A stretch of 63,095 nucleotides of DNA, from NCBI GenBank assembly GCA_013115135.1, contig JABANP010000299.1:1-63095 (forward strand). The letters are read 5' to 3'. Of this stretch, positions 10,656 through 19,055 are shown one piece after another (positions within the stretch are counted from its first letter, which is position 1; every line of letters starts with the position of its first letter). This stretch comes from Perkinsus olseni (taxonomy: Eukaryota > Perkinsozoa > Perkinsida > Perkinsidae). The notes below the pieces were generated by a model. That model searched no databases, was not told the origin of the DNA, and worked only from the letters and a program-made list of their open reading frames with translations. The position numbers were made by a program, and so were the translations under genes.

Positions 10656-13600
10656 TTACCTGTCAGAGAGATCATCTTGTTGAGGAGGGTCACGATCATA
10701 CCGAACCATAGGAACCACGTTGCGAATGTTCTCGATGCTGGTGGTGCCGTTGGGATGGACGATGCGAATGCGGTTAGTGCTCACTCTTTCCTTCACATGC
10801 CCCAATGAAAACGCTGGTGCTAGCTTGCGCGGTACTCCGGTGTAGACCAGTACTGGTGATGAAACATAAAAGGGCTCGTTGTCGTGGTCGGCCACAGGTC
10901 GTTTATTCACCGGTCTCAGCTCGGAGTTGCGCTTCTTGACGATGGACCACATGTGGCTGAGGTAGATGTTGCGGGCCTTGCGAACAACTGCATACGGCAC
11001 CCAAGGTGTCAATGTTCTCAGAGTGCTGACATCAGTGAAGGAGTCCGCCCGAGTATGGCCGAAGGCCAACATGTCACTAGTCAAGGGGATCTCCCTCGCT
11101 CCTTCGAGCGTGTAGACGCCGATGGGGAGGGAGTTGTGCAGCAAGGTCACCTCGTCGTAGATGTCCTGGCGTTGGCTAGGGGTCAAACCACCAACTCGGC
11201 CCCCATCGTGCCTCAGTAAAGCCCGGAGCATGTTGAGGGCCGTGCGATGGTGTCTCTCGTTGGAGCCCGACCAAGGAGCATAGCGGGGTTGGAGTCGTAG
11301 TTCGCACCGCAGTTCTTGTAGAAGTCGCTGACGAAATTTCTCGGACCGGAAGTACCCTGCCTGGTCGGTGTACAAATAGCGGATACCTCCCACACAGCGC
11401 TTAACTCTCTTGAGGGCTCGGATGATATTGTCGATGTTCTCACCGTCGTCGTCGAGATGCTTCCAGCAGACGTGCCGGGTAGCTCTGCATTGTACTGTGA
11501 GTAGCTTGGAGTGATCTCCGAGGGAGAGGACATCACAGGTTGCGTAGCTGTAGGGTGCCAACTTGAACATCTCGTCAGCTGAGGTGTCGCCCATTCCACA
11601 AGGGACGGACCATGTCCGGGTAGAGCGTAAGATCTTGCACGTGATGCAATTATTGATGGTAGATTTGACCGTGCGTATCAGGGACTGGACATGGAATAGC
11701 TTGACCCTGGATGCTGTGGTAGGGAGACAACCATGGCGACAGCTACGGTGGGCTGATAGCACGATCTTCTTGATGAACTGGACGTTGGTAGGTGGAATCC
11801 ATGGTTGCAACACCACTTCTCCCGTTGGCAAGCCGCAGCGGTAAGCCAAGACCTTAGCGAGCCCAGTGGGGTCGACAACATCCCAGGACAGGCCCTTCTT
11901 GCTTTTGATGTCCAGCAAGGAGTTGCCGTTGACGGTGCTGACTTGTGCCGAGTGAGCAGCACACCATACATCCTCTTGGCTCCAAGCCTGGTCCCAGTCA
12001 CAGTCGAGGGTTGTAGCATTGGGGCGTTTAGCATTAGACCGAAGGACCGAGAGAACCGATCGCAGTGAATGGACTCGTTGTAGCACCGAGTCGACGTCCC
12101 ACGAGTCACCGGCAATAATCTCGATCAGTGGCTCAGTCGCTGGATCTGGTGCCGGGGGAATCTGATAGAGATCATCACGGATTGTAAAGACACTATCGAC
12201 AGCACGACAGACGTCATCGCAAACATTCAATGAATCAAAAGTCAAGGACGCTATCATAGAAGACGACGGTTGGCGATCATGGGTGTGAGGTACTATACCT
12301 TTAAGATGGTTGTCATCCTCTATTAGACAGCAGCAAGAGTCGAAGTCACCTTCTAGGTCCTTCTCGAGCCCTATTGCGTTCTCCGGGGAGAAACTCGGCA
12401 GCTCCTCTCTTAAGAGAGAAGACACCGTAGATGAAGCGTTGGCGATGAGCCGTACTTCGTCGTGAGGAATGGACTCGACCCAGCAGCAGTGATCTTCAGT
12501 AGACTCACCTTCGTTGTTGGAGATAGTCAGCTGTGATGGCTTGATGTCATCAGTTTTCTTGTAGGAGGCCACGAGCTCACCCAGCCGAGTCGTCGCCGTA
12601 CCAGTCTTGACAGGTCTATCCAACAGCCGGCTTGCCGAATCAGCGTAGTGGTTAGAGACCCCGGCCAAGTGTGATACAGACAACCGACCGTACTGCCTGA
12701 TGACTTTCAGCTCCTCGGAGATAGAGTCGATAAGGCGGATGATAGCTCGCCGTTCTAGGATCTTGGAGCTCTGCAACTTCAGAACAGCATCGTCGTTAGA
12801 CAGCCAACTGCAGCTAGACTTGTTGTCGGTGCGGAAGTCGACATGGAAGGTCAAAGGAGACCATTCATCAGATGCCGTCAAAGTGGTGCGGTGATAGGAG
12901 ACCAGCTCCGCCGCACGACGAAGACCCTGCAGGCACATCAATAGTTCTCTCCTGTTGGATGAGTAGGAGACCTGACGGGCTGAGAAGCGATACACGTCTA
13001 GGAGGATGATGTCGTCGTTTATCCTGATCACCGTGGCACCACTATAGAGTGAGGCGTCGGTCTCAACGATGATGGTGATCTCAGCTTGCCCCTTAGCTCG
13101 AAGAGGAGATACGTGACTGCATGATGACGACGCCGCGCAGACTTCTCTCGCCCACAGGACCACAGCTTCGAAGGCTTGCTGCTCCGTAGGAGCCATAGAG
13201 GTCAAGTCACACGGTTGGTTCCAAGAGGAGGTAGGGAAGTTTCTGGCGATGATAACCTTCAAGAGGTCGCTGATAAGCCGTCGTTCCCCATGGACTCGCC
13301 CTTGGTCGAAGCTCAGCATACCCCCGACCGAGAAGATGTCGACTTTGCTCGGCCGCTGAGCCAAGACCGGATCCTTGTTGAGGAAGTCCATCGCCTTGGC
13401 CATACGAGCGCGGGCATCGCAGTTCATAGAAAGACATACCGGGGTAGCGCCGTCGACCGCTGTGTAGGAAAAGGTTACGCCAAGTACGCCGACAGCATCA
13501 ACGATAGGGAAGAGTAGGCCGAACTGCTTACATGCCTTCTCGGCTTCTTGGCGGTTGTCTTCAGTGGTCAGGATGGCACATTTCTTGGGCTGGCAGTTGA

Positions 13601-15188
13601 ACGCTAGGAAGGCCAAGACTTGTAATAGTATGGCCATGAGATGGAGGACGATCATGCAGACGAAGCCTGAGCAGACAATATCATCAACAAAGTATTGGAG
13701 ATTGCAGATGAAGTCAGCCGAGTTCTGACCGTCCGTGCCTCCGCGCTCACTGTGCTCAGAGACCACCGAGACCAATGACGAAGACCGTGATATAGATGGA
13801 CAGTCCTTGACGGCCTCGACGCCTGAGCCCAATGTTCCGCCCAGGGAGCTGGGGCCTATACTGGTCCCGAACAGTGATCTTGTCGACCAAAAGGTACCGA
13901 GGGCCGTGTGTAGTACGAAGTGGGTGGTACCAGACTCTGCACTGACCCTGACGGCGTAAAACGCCGAGGATATATCGGCGCCCACAATGATTGACGGACC
14001 AGTCAAGCGGATGATCGAGAGGACTTTCCAAAGGTCCGGATTTCGCGAGCTTGCCCGAGGTAAAGATGCATTGCATGCTCGGAGATCGCAGACGAGTCTC
14101 GGCCGCTTAGAGCCGTTGATGAGAAAGACATTGGCAGCAGGTGCGGGACTCGGAATTGAAGTAACCGAGGGAGCCGGCACCCACCACTTCTTGACAACAT
14201 AATCTTGGACCATCGAGTTGTAGGCTGCCTTGAGGTCAGGAGACAAACGCTTGAAGAGAGGAGTGGCGAAGTCTCTGAGTGTGGGCCTTGTCAATGGCGT
14301 TGATGCCGGTAAGAAGAGTTCACCAACATGTGTTTGATGTGGCGAGTCTAGATGCTCAGCAGGGCACAGTTTACGGATACGACAGCGATAACCATTCGAC
14401 AGGGGAAGGTCACGCCATCCTTTGGAAGCCAGCGCCTGGAGCACGTCGTGGGCAATGTTCTTGTCCTGACTGCATAGTCGGGTAGGGGGATCAGTGGGAG
14501 CCACTGCACGAGGGAGTGGTACCATCAACTTAGGATCAGCATCATCCACCAGGTAGACAGTGGCAAGCGAGGTGGAGTCCTGTGGTTGTGAGCTTGTAGG
14601 AGTAGCTTCATACACCAGCCGACCGGATAAAGTAACAGAGTCGAGGCCAACACAGACGAGACTCCAAGCCTTAATCAAGTCTCTACCAAGGAGACAATAT
14701 GGTCGGTGGAGTCGTTCATGGCAGCTGAGTACACGGAAACGGTGATGACCCGCTTCGAAATACTCACCAGAGCGAACATCCCGAACTGTGATTGAGCACG
14801 AGATACTTGTGCTGATGCTGACCAGACTGCCATTAGCTAATGTCACTGCCACCGCTTGGGGGAGGGGGTCTGTCTGAAATGAGAGAGAAAGTGATGGCGG
14901 TACTACGATGTAGGAGCTGGTAGCACCGGTGTCAAGTACTCCTCGGACTTTCAAGTCGTCTGACTCACCATAGGTCTCCGAGGAAGAGGATTGAGAGAGT
15001 GACAGACTGAGAGAGATCTCAGGGAGATGATGCCCATCACCGACAGCAGCAACAAGGTCGTCGGTCAGGGCATGCGACAAGTGGTCAGGCCTCGGCCCGA
15101 CGTCAGGCTCAGGTGGAGCAACAGTAAGAGTAGGCGTAGAGATTAAGGGCAATCGACAGTCGCCTACTGACTGCGACGCCCATAGTCG
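10656..15188 (-). CDS. pol: Retrotransposon Pol: protease, reverse transcriptase, RNase H, integrase
   Basis: About 1500 residues in one frame, -1 relative to gag and overlapping its end. Counting from the first in-frame near-cognate start (15152): protease with G-V-L-D-T-G-A-T-S-S at residues ~71-80 and L-L-G-R-D-L-I near 154-160; RT with R-L-V-C-D-L-R (~352), A-D-I-S-S-A-F-Y (~392) and catalytic Y-F-V-D-D (~487-491); RNase H with E-T-D-A-S (~697), R-R-E-L (~734), R-T-D-N and H-L-A-G-V-S-N-H-Y-A-D-S-A; integrase with an H-x4-H...C-I-T-C zinc site and a D,D,E core (T-C-D-V, Y-T-D-Q, G-S-N-E-R-H-H). No ATG suits independent initiation; expression probably uses the -1 slip at 15188-15194. It ends at 10656, 74 bases inside the 3' LTR. 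Intact. Confidence 0.92.
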   Translation of the reverse strand, partial: RLWASQSVGDCRLPLISTPTLTVAPPEPDVGPRPDHLSHALTDDLVAAVGDGHHLPEISLSLSLSQSSSSETYGESDDLKVRGVLDTGATSSYIVVPPSLSLSFQTDPLPQAVAVTLANGSLVSISTSISCSITVRDVRSGEYFEAGHHRFRVLSCHERLHRPYCLLGRDLIKAWSLVCVGLDSVTLSGRLVYEATPTSSQPQDSTSLATVYLVDDADPKLMVPLPRAVAPTDPPTRLCSQDKNIAHDVLQALASKGWRDLPLSNGYRCRIRKLCPAEHLDSPHQTHVGELFLPASTPLTRPTLRDFATPLFKRLSPDLKAAYNSMVQDYVVKKWWVPAPSVTSIPSPAPAANVFLINGSKRPRLVCDLRACNASLPRASSRNPDLWKVLSIIRLTGPSIIVGADISSAFYAVRVSAESGTTHFVLHTALGTFWSTRSLFGTSIGPSSLGGTLGSGVEAVKDCPSISRSSSLVSVVSEHSERGGTDGQNSADFICNLQYFVDDIVCSGFVCMIVLHLMAILLQVLAFLAFNCQPKKCAILTTEDNRQEAEKACKQFGLLFPIVDAVGVLGVTFSYTAVDGATPVCLSMNCDARARMAKAMDFLNKDPVLAQRPSKVDIFSVGGMLSFDQGRVHGERRLISDLLKVIIARNFPTSSWNQPCDLTSMAPTEQQAFEAVVLWAREVCAASSSCSHVSPLRAKGQAEITIIVETDASLYSGATVIRINDDIILLDVYRFSARQVSYSSNRRELLMCLQGLRRAAELVSYHRTTLTASDEWSPLTFHVDFRTDNKSSCSWLSNDDAVLKLQSSKILERRAIIRLIDSISEELKVIRQYGRLSVSHLAGVSNHYADSASRLLDRPVKTGTATTRLGELVASYKKTDDIKPSQLTISNNEGESTEDHCCWVESIPHDEVRLIANASSTVSSLLREELPSFSPENAIGLEKDLEGDFDSCCCLIEDDNHLKGIVPHTHDRQPSSSMIASLTFDSLNVCDDVCRAVDSVFTIRDDLYQIPPAPDPATEPLIEIIAGDSWDVDSVLQRVHSLRSVLSVLRSNAKRPNATTLDCDWDQAWSQEDVWCAAHSAQVSTVNGNSLLDIKSKKGLSWDVVDPTGLAKVLAYRCGLPTGEVVLQPWIPPTNVQFIKKIVLSAHRSCRHGCLPTTASRVKLFHVQSLIRTVKSTINNCITCKILRSTRTWSVPCGMGDTSADEMFKLAPYSYATCDVLSLGDHSKLLTVQCRATRHVCWKHLDDDGENIDNIIRALKRVKRCVGGIRYLYTDQAGYFRSEKFRQRLLQELRCELRLQPRYAPWSGSNERHHRTALNMLRALLRHDGGRVGGLTPSQRQDIYDEVTLLHNSLPIGVYTLEGAREIPLTSDMLAFGHTRADSFTDVSTLRTLTPWVPYAVVRKARNIYLSHMWSIVKKRNSELRPVNKRPVADHDNEPFYVSSPVLVYTGVPRKLAPAFSLGHVKERVSTNRIRIVHPNGTTSIENIRNVVPMVRYDRDPPQQDDLSDR

Positions 15189-16645
15189 TTTTTTGACTTG
15201 AAGTCAGGGTCGTAAGGCTTGACCAATGAGTAGGAGTCCTTGTTGGAGAAGTACTCGGCTATGGTTTTCTCGGCGTCAGCGTTCGAGTCGAAGGCTAGGA
15301 GCCCATACCGCTTACCCTGACGAGAGACCAGGAATCGTACGTCAGAGGCGTTGCAGAAACCGGGGTCGGTGGTAGTAGAAGAGCGCAGAGCTTTGCCCAT
15401 GATGATAACGACGAAGTTCTGCTTTCGTGCCCAGTCATTAGCCTCCTTGTGGAGACGGCGAGCCTCGGTAATTGCGCCGGATGGACCGTTCCTGGAGTTG
15501 TTGGGAGTGGAGTCGCTGAGCTTGGAGATGCGGTCTCTCATGTCATCCCGCCGCTGGCCACGGTTGGGTTCCGTTGATGACTTACGAAACTCAGTAGAGG
15601 CCATGAGTGACTGTGCTACATCAGATAGGATGCCAAGGATAGAGTGCTGGTCAGAGGGAGCGTCGAAGGGTAGCTTGAGCTGCCAGGGTTTAGTGGTAGG
15701 GGTCGAAGTGGTAGAGCCGTCTCGCCGACATAGCCTAGCCGTCTGGTTGATTTCTTGAACAAGTTGTGAGTGGACATTCGGAGGAAGACACCGGAGCACG
15801 TCGTCGATGAAGTAGACGCTATCCTCCGAGGAGGAGTTGATGGTAGACGCTAAGGTGTAGACCTGACGCAACTCTGAGATAAGGCCATCAACATGGGAAT
15901 GACCTTTATACGTGAGCTGAATAATCTTACGCTTAAGCTCACGTCGGATGTCCTCGGGCTTGGCGAACTTGTCAATGAGGCCGTTCTTAAGATGATCCCA
16001 AGTACAACCGTGGGTATCGACCAGAGAGTTGGCCTCAGAGACGATATTGTGGTGAGATGCAAGGGTCTCGATGGCCTTCTCTACCAGCTGGGCTTCCACC
16101 TCCTTGTCCGGGATGAAGCCATAGGAGTCGTCACGGACGCCGAACTCGTTGTTAATGAACCAATTTTCCAATCGCCTGAAGTGGGCTGGAAGCTGATAGG
16201 GGTCGACGAGGTTGCGACCATGCATGGACAAGCGGTTGACATCAGCTCGTTTGGTCCTAGAGTCATAAGGTCGGCGGTTGACGGCAGAAGACAGCGCTTT
16301 AGCCAAGGTGGACATCGACTCAGAGGTGGAGTTGTTGGAGTCGTCAGCTGACAGAGAGCCAGAGTTCATCGTGTAGGACTCTCGCATGAGGGAACTAATC
16401 TTGGTGGAAGCCTTGTCGGCGGTGTTGGAGAGGGCGACGATCTCTGTCTCTATTGCAGTTTCTTCCGACTCAAGTCGGGCAAACTGGTCATTCTCAATGT
16501 CACTGTCCGCTAGTTGTTCTTGAACTTCAGCAAGCTTTTTGCACTTGTTGGTACGGAGCCGCCGTGCCGTTGACCGTAGACGGGAAAGTTCTTCACGAGT
16601 CGAAGCGCCGTTGATGGAGGAGTTCAGTTCTGCAGCTGTTACCAT
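15164..16645 (-). CDS. gag: Retrotransposon Gag with RRM-like C-terminus (493 aa)
   Basis: Intact 493-codon frame. The start ATG is unusual: its A is the last base of the 5' LTR and its T and G are the first bases of the primer-binding site, so no spacer exists between LTR and gag. The N-terminal ~95 residues are a basic, helical coiled-coil-like segment (R-L-R-S-T-A-R-R-L-R-T-N-K). The middle (~130-290) is a helical capsid-like region. No CCHC zinc knuckle is present. The last ~85 residues instead read like an RRM: F-V-V-I-I-M-G-K-A-L as an RNP2-like strand, and R-Y-G-L-L-A-F-D-S-N-A-D-A-E-K-T-I as an RNP1-like strand and helix. Inference: this domain replaces the knuckle in RNA binding. It ends in TAG at 15164-15166 after the slippery site. 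Confidence 0.88.
   Translation of the reverse strand: MVTAAELNSSINGASTREELSRLRSTARRLRTNKCKKLAEVQEQLADSDIENDQFARLESEETAIETEIVALSNTADKASTKISSLMRESYTMNSGSLSADDSNNSTSESMSTLAKALSSAVNRRPYDSRTKRADVNRLSMHGRNLVDPYQLPAHFRRLENWFINNEFGVRDDSYGFIPDKEVEAQLVEKAIETLASHHNIVSEANSLVDTHGCTWDHLKNGLIDKFAKPEDIRRELKRKIIQLTYKGHSHVDGLISELRQVYTLASTINSSSEDSVYFIDDVLRCLPPNVHSQLVQEINQTARLCRRDGSTTSTPTTKPWQLKLPFDAPSDQHSILGILSDVAQSLMASTEFRKSSTEPNRGQRRDDMRDRISKLSDSTPNNSRNGPSGAITEARRLHKEANDWARKQNFVVIIMGKALRSSTTTDPGFCNASDVRFLVSRQGKRYGLLAFDSNADAEKTIAEYFSNKDSYSLVKPYDPDFKSKNDYGRRSQ
15188..15194 (-). promoter_or_regulatory. -1 ribosomal frameshift slippery heptamer A-AAA-AAC
   Basis: On the minus strand, in the gag frame, codons read TCA AAA AAC, i.e. 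X-XXY-YYZ with A-AAA-AAC. Slipping back one base moves ribosomes into the open pol frame, whose last upstream stop lies only a few codons before. Downstream, GTCGC and GCGAC can pair across a 9-base loop (about 10 bases after the heptamer), with CAGTC/GACTG as a competing pair; either could be the stimulator. Confidence 0.75.
16632..16644 (-). other. Primer-binding site
   Basis: TGGTAACAGCTGC follows the 5' LTR directly; TGG pairs with a tRNA 3' CCA. The tRNA is not identified. It overlaps codons 1-5 of gag. Confidence 0.7.
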
Positions 16646-16883
16646 GTTAGATCCAAACCCGCGTAGTAGGCGAACTCAATGCCCGTGAATTAGGGAATAA
16701 TAGTAATAATACCTAACTCCAACCTAATGGTTGGATTGTCCAGCATGCACCGTGACGGTTTCAAGTATCCAATGGCGAGCGAGTGATGCAAATAGAATGA
16801 TATGAGTAACGCACGCAGAAGATACAACTGGACAATAGTGTGATAGGTTAATTAGTATATATTAATATCATCAGTATCTAACA
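16645..16883 (-). repeat. 5' LTR (239 bp)
   Basis: Looks identical to the 3' LTR. The outer flank after ATCTAACA is CGGGATG; CGG is the only bases shared with the other flank in the expected position. Confidence 0.93.
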
Positions 16884-17324
16884 CGGGATGAAGCTGAGGT
16901 AAATCTCGGAGGGTTTTATCCACGACGGATGCCGGAACAGAAGCAAGACAAGATTGGTGTGCTAGCGACAGTGGCTAGAGGCTCTAGCCTAGGGCGCGCG
17001 ACGTGACGCCGTTTCCAATAGAGCCTCTTCATCTCAACGTTTCCATCACAATACATGAGGTGCAGGGCTCTACAGAGGGACGTCACCTCGATGCGCCTGT
17101 CACTCATCATGGGAGAAATGCTTCTTGGTGCATAGTTATTTCCAGTCGGGCAAATTCGACTTGGGCCAAGTCACTTGGCGAAGAATCTATCCATCTTTTC
17201 CGATTTTGTGTTCAACGCAATGTTTTCCTCAGAACGTCACTGACGTTACGTCAGCAACGGAGCAACGGCGGCTCATCTTCTCCCTGCGCTAGTTCTCGTG
17301 TATAACTCGCTATAGACGTACTTT
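16884..17324. other. Spacer between LTR element and LINE insertion
   Basis: No gene. The last ~30 bases (AACTCGCTATAGACG and on) match the sequence upstream of TIR-like copy 3, showing that this is the displaced upstream flank of TIR-like copy 2. Confidence 0.55.
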
Positions 17325-17339
17325 GCAGACCACCCATAC
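17325..17339. repeat. Target-site duplication, left copy
   Basis: GCAGACCACCCATAC, identical to 18936-18950; borders the LINE insert. Confidence 0.88.
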
Positions 17340-17579
17340 CAGATTGAAACGTTCCTTAATAACGAGCAATACATGAATTAGTCATCACGTCTTCCTGCTC
17401 TAAGGCTTCGACCGACTTCATCTGCATCTTCCTCCATCCTCGCGGTCACCGTCCCAGTCGCCAGTCCTCCGACGCTTGCTCCAGCTGTTGCTATTCATTA
17501 TTTTTTTTTACAGCAAATATTCAATGGTGGGCCTCGTACAAAACAGAGGCGGAAAACCAACAGTTGTGCCTACCCGGCA

Positions 17580-17850
17580 CTACAATAAGCCCCTGCGAGC
17601 ATCGAGATACTGCATGAGGGCCGAACAAAGTTGATTGAAGGACTTGCGTCGCTTCAAATCAACAATTAGTTTATATAAATGGTAGGGGACACCACCTTTG
17701 ACCCTATTCCTAGCCTGCTCCAGGAGCGGACAGGAGAGGAGGTAGTGCCGCGTGTTCCCCACCGGCGCCCCACAGTCACACTCTGGCGAGTTGACCACCC
17801 CGCATCTATAGAGATGGGCTGGGGTTGGGGCCCTTCCGAATACAACGGCA
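17580..17850 (-). pseudogene. LINE ORF2 C-terminal tail (zinc-knuckle-like)
   Basis: Minus-strand frame with A-V-V-F-G-R-A-P-T-P-A-H-L-Y-R-C-G, then S-P-E-C-D-C-G-A-P-V-G-N-T-R-H-Y-L-L-S-C. The C-x-C-x8-H-x4-C pattern with preceding S-P is the usual end of R1/Jockey/I-type LINE ORF2. It stops at 17580; sequence from there to 17340 is 3' UTR. This is the non-inverted 3' part of the insert. Confidence 0.75.
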
Positions 17851-17890
17851 CGTGCTGGGCACGTGCTATCGTGCACGTGCCCAGCACGTG
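17849..17890. repeat. 18-bp inverted repeat at the LINE inversion junction
   Basis: CACGTGCTGGGCACGTGC and its exact complement, separated by six bases (TATCGT), followed by a further GGGCACGTGCTGGG at about 17897. It sits between the minus-strand and plus-strand LINE parts. Confidence 0.85.
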
Positions 17891-17904
17891 TTGGGCTGGG
17901 CACG

Positions 17905-18935
17905 TGCTGGGATCACCGGAAAGAAAGTGATCAAAACCTACAAGGTGGCGATCGTTCCGGCCCTCAGTCACGCTGTCTCAGCATGGAAGGAAGGGCTGGA
18001 GTCAGCCACAGCAAAATCTGCCTTGCTGCAGGTTTCGGCTATGGTGGCGAGGATAGCCCTCCAGGCCCCACGGAGCAGCTCCAACGCGGCACTCTGTGTC
18101 GCGGCTGGCATTATGCCAGCAGACTTGGAGCTCGGTACCATCGCAGCCACCAGGCTCGCTGCACTTGGGTGTGCTAAGGCCCTAGACCAATCTCTCTCGG
18201 TCAAGGGCCTGACTCTCTTTGAGGGCCGCGATGGTGGTGATATGGTGCAGCGCTGGAGGGGTTTGCCCACTCAACCTTGGCACCCCTGGGTCACGACTAC
18301 CATCTCGGAACGTGAGGAGGCCAAGAACTACGCGCTCGAGGCTCTCCAAACTAAGAATGCCATCTTCACGGATGGCTCGGTAGTCAAGGACGTCAAGACC
18401 GGCGCTGCTTTGGTCGTTTATCGTGAGGGCGTAGAGGTCTACTCCAATTTCTGGAAGCTCTCCCCTTACGCTACTATTACGGATTGCGAACTCCTAGGAG
18501 TTCTGGAAGCAGTCCGCTGGATTGTCTCGACAGCGGGTGACGAGGCCTGGGAGATCTTCACGGACTCTCAGGCGGTACTCAAGATCTTGTCGTCCCGATC
18601 ATCCACGGCCCGGTGGGATAAGGCGAGACAGATCTATCTGTCATTGTCCGAAATCCCTGGTAGGGTATCCCTTCGTTGGGTACCGGGGCACAGTTCCATC
18701 AGTGCCAACGAACGGGCCGATGAGCTGGCAGCCAAGGGTGCCTCCATGAGGGAAGTCTCTGCGGAGACGGAAATCAGTGTGAGGACTCTTCGGCGGTATC
18801 AAGGAGAAGCTGGCCGTCTGTCACTGCGCAAGTGGTGGTCAGACAAGAGAGCCAGCCTGGGCACTTCTGTCAACGACTTCTTTTACTGCGCTTCACACGC
18901 TCGTTTGTGGATCCGCGGGGAAGTCACGGCAGCTA
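17905..18935 (+). pseudogene. LINE ORF2 fragment: RT thumb region and RNase H
   Basis: Plus-strand frame beginning near K-V-I-K-T-Y-K-V-A-I-V-P-A-L-S-H-A-V-S-A-W, a typical post-RT thumb, then a complete RNase H1-like domain: F-T-D-G-S (first Asp), C-E-L-L-G-V-L-E-A (Glu), F-T-D-S-Q-A-V (Asp) and W-V-P-G-H-S-S-I-S-A-N-E-R-A-D-E-L-A (His/Asp). An RNase H after RT points to the R1, Jockey, LOA or I group. The frame runs out through the target duplication (its last residues S-R-P-P-I-Q are host DNA), so it is a dead, inverted fragment. Frame upstream of 17905 crosses the palindromic junction and is not LINE protein. Confidence 0.82.
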
Positions 18936-18950
18936 GCAGACCACCCATAC
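18936..18950. repeat. Target-site duplication, right copy
   Basis: GCAGACCACCCATAC, followed by AATGATGAGG, the original continuation of the upstream flank of TIR-like copy 2. Confidence 0.88.
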
Positions 18951-19055
18951 AATGATGAGGGTCGTAGCCTAAGACGATTAGGCTCATTTCGGAGGCTTCA
19001 GGTGTCACTCGATCAGGGATATATTCCTCCTAGGATTGGTGACTTTGTACATGAA

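Larger units (their letters stand above)
10344..16883 (-). mobile_element. Complete LTR retrotransposon, minus strand
   Basis: 6540 bp bounded by two 239-bp LTRs that read the same by eye. Each LTR begins TGTTAGAT and ends ATCTAACA, an 8-bp inverted repeat with TG...CA ends. In element orientation the order is 5' LTR, primer-binding site, gag, pol, polypurine tract, 3' LTR. Gag and pol are both uninterrupted. Pol order is protease, reverse transcriptase, RNase H, integrase, which excludes Copia and fits Ty3/Gypsy-like or BEL-like lineages; the RT active site reads Y-F-V-D-D. Identical LTRs and open frames indicate recent, possibly current, activity. Flanks share only CGG as a possible target duplication. 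Confidence 0.93.
17340..18935. mobile_element. 5'-truncated, 5'-inverted LINE insertion (twin-priming structure)
   Basis: The insert is bounded by a perfect 15-bp direct repeat (GCAGACCACCCATAC) at 17325-17339 and 18936-18950, a target-site duplication. Its left part codes on the minus strand for a LINE C-terminus; its right part codes on the plus strand for the preceding protein part (RT thumb plus RNase H). The coding order resumes correctly if the right part is flipped, exactly what twin-primed reverse transcription gives. The empty site is preserved upstream of TIR-like copy 3 (complement of about 43262-43300), where the matching words run through uninterrupted. No poly(A) tail is seen at the 17340 end. 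Confidence 0.85.

Noticed and set aside
17825..17904. N-terminal part of the plus-strand LINE frame as protein
   Set aside because: It spans the palindromic inversion junction; LINE-like sequence begins only near 17905.
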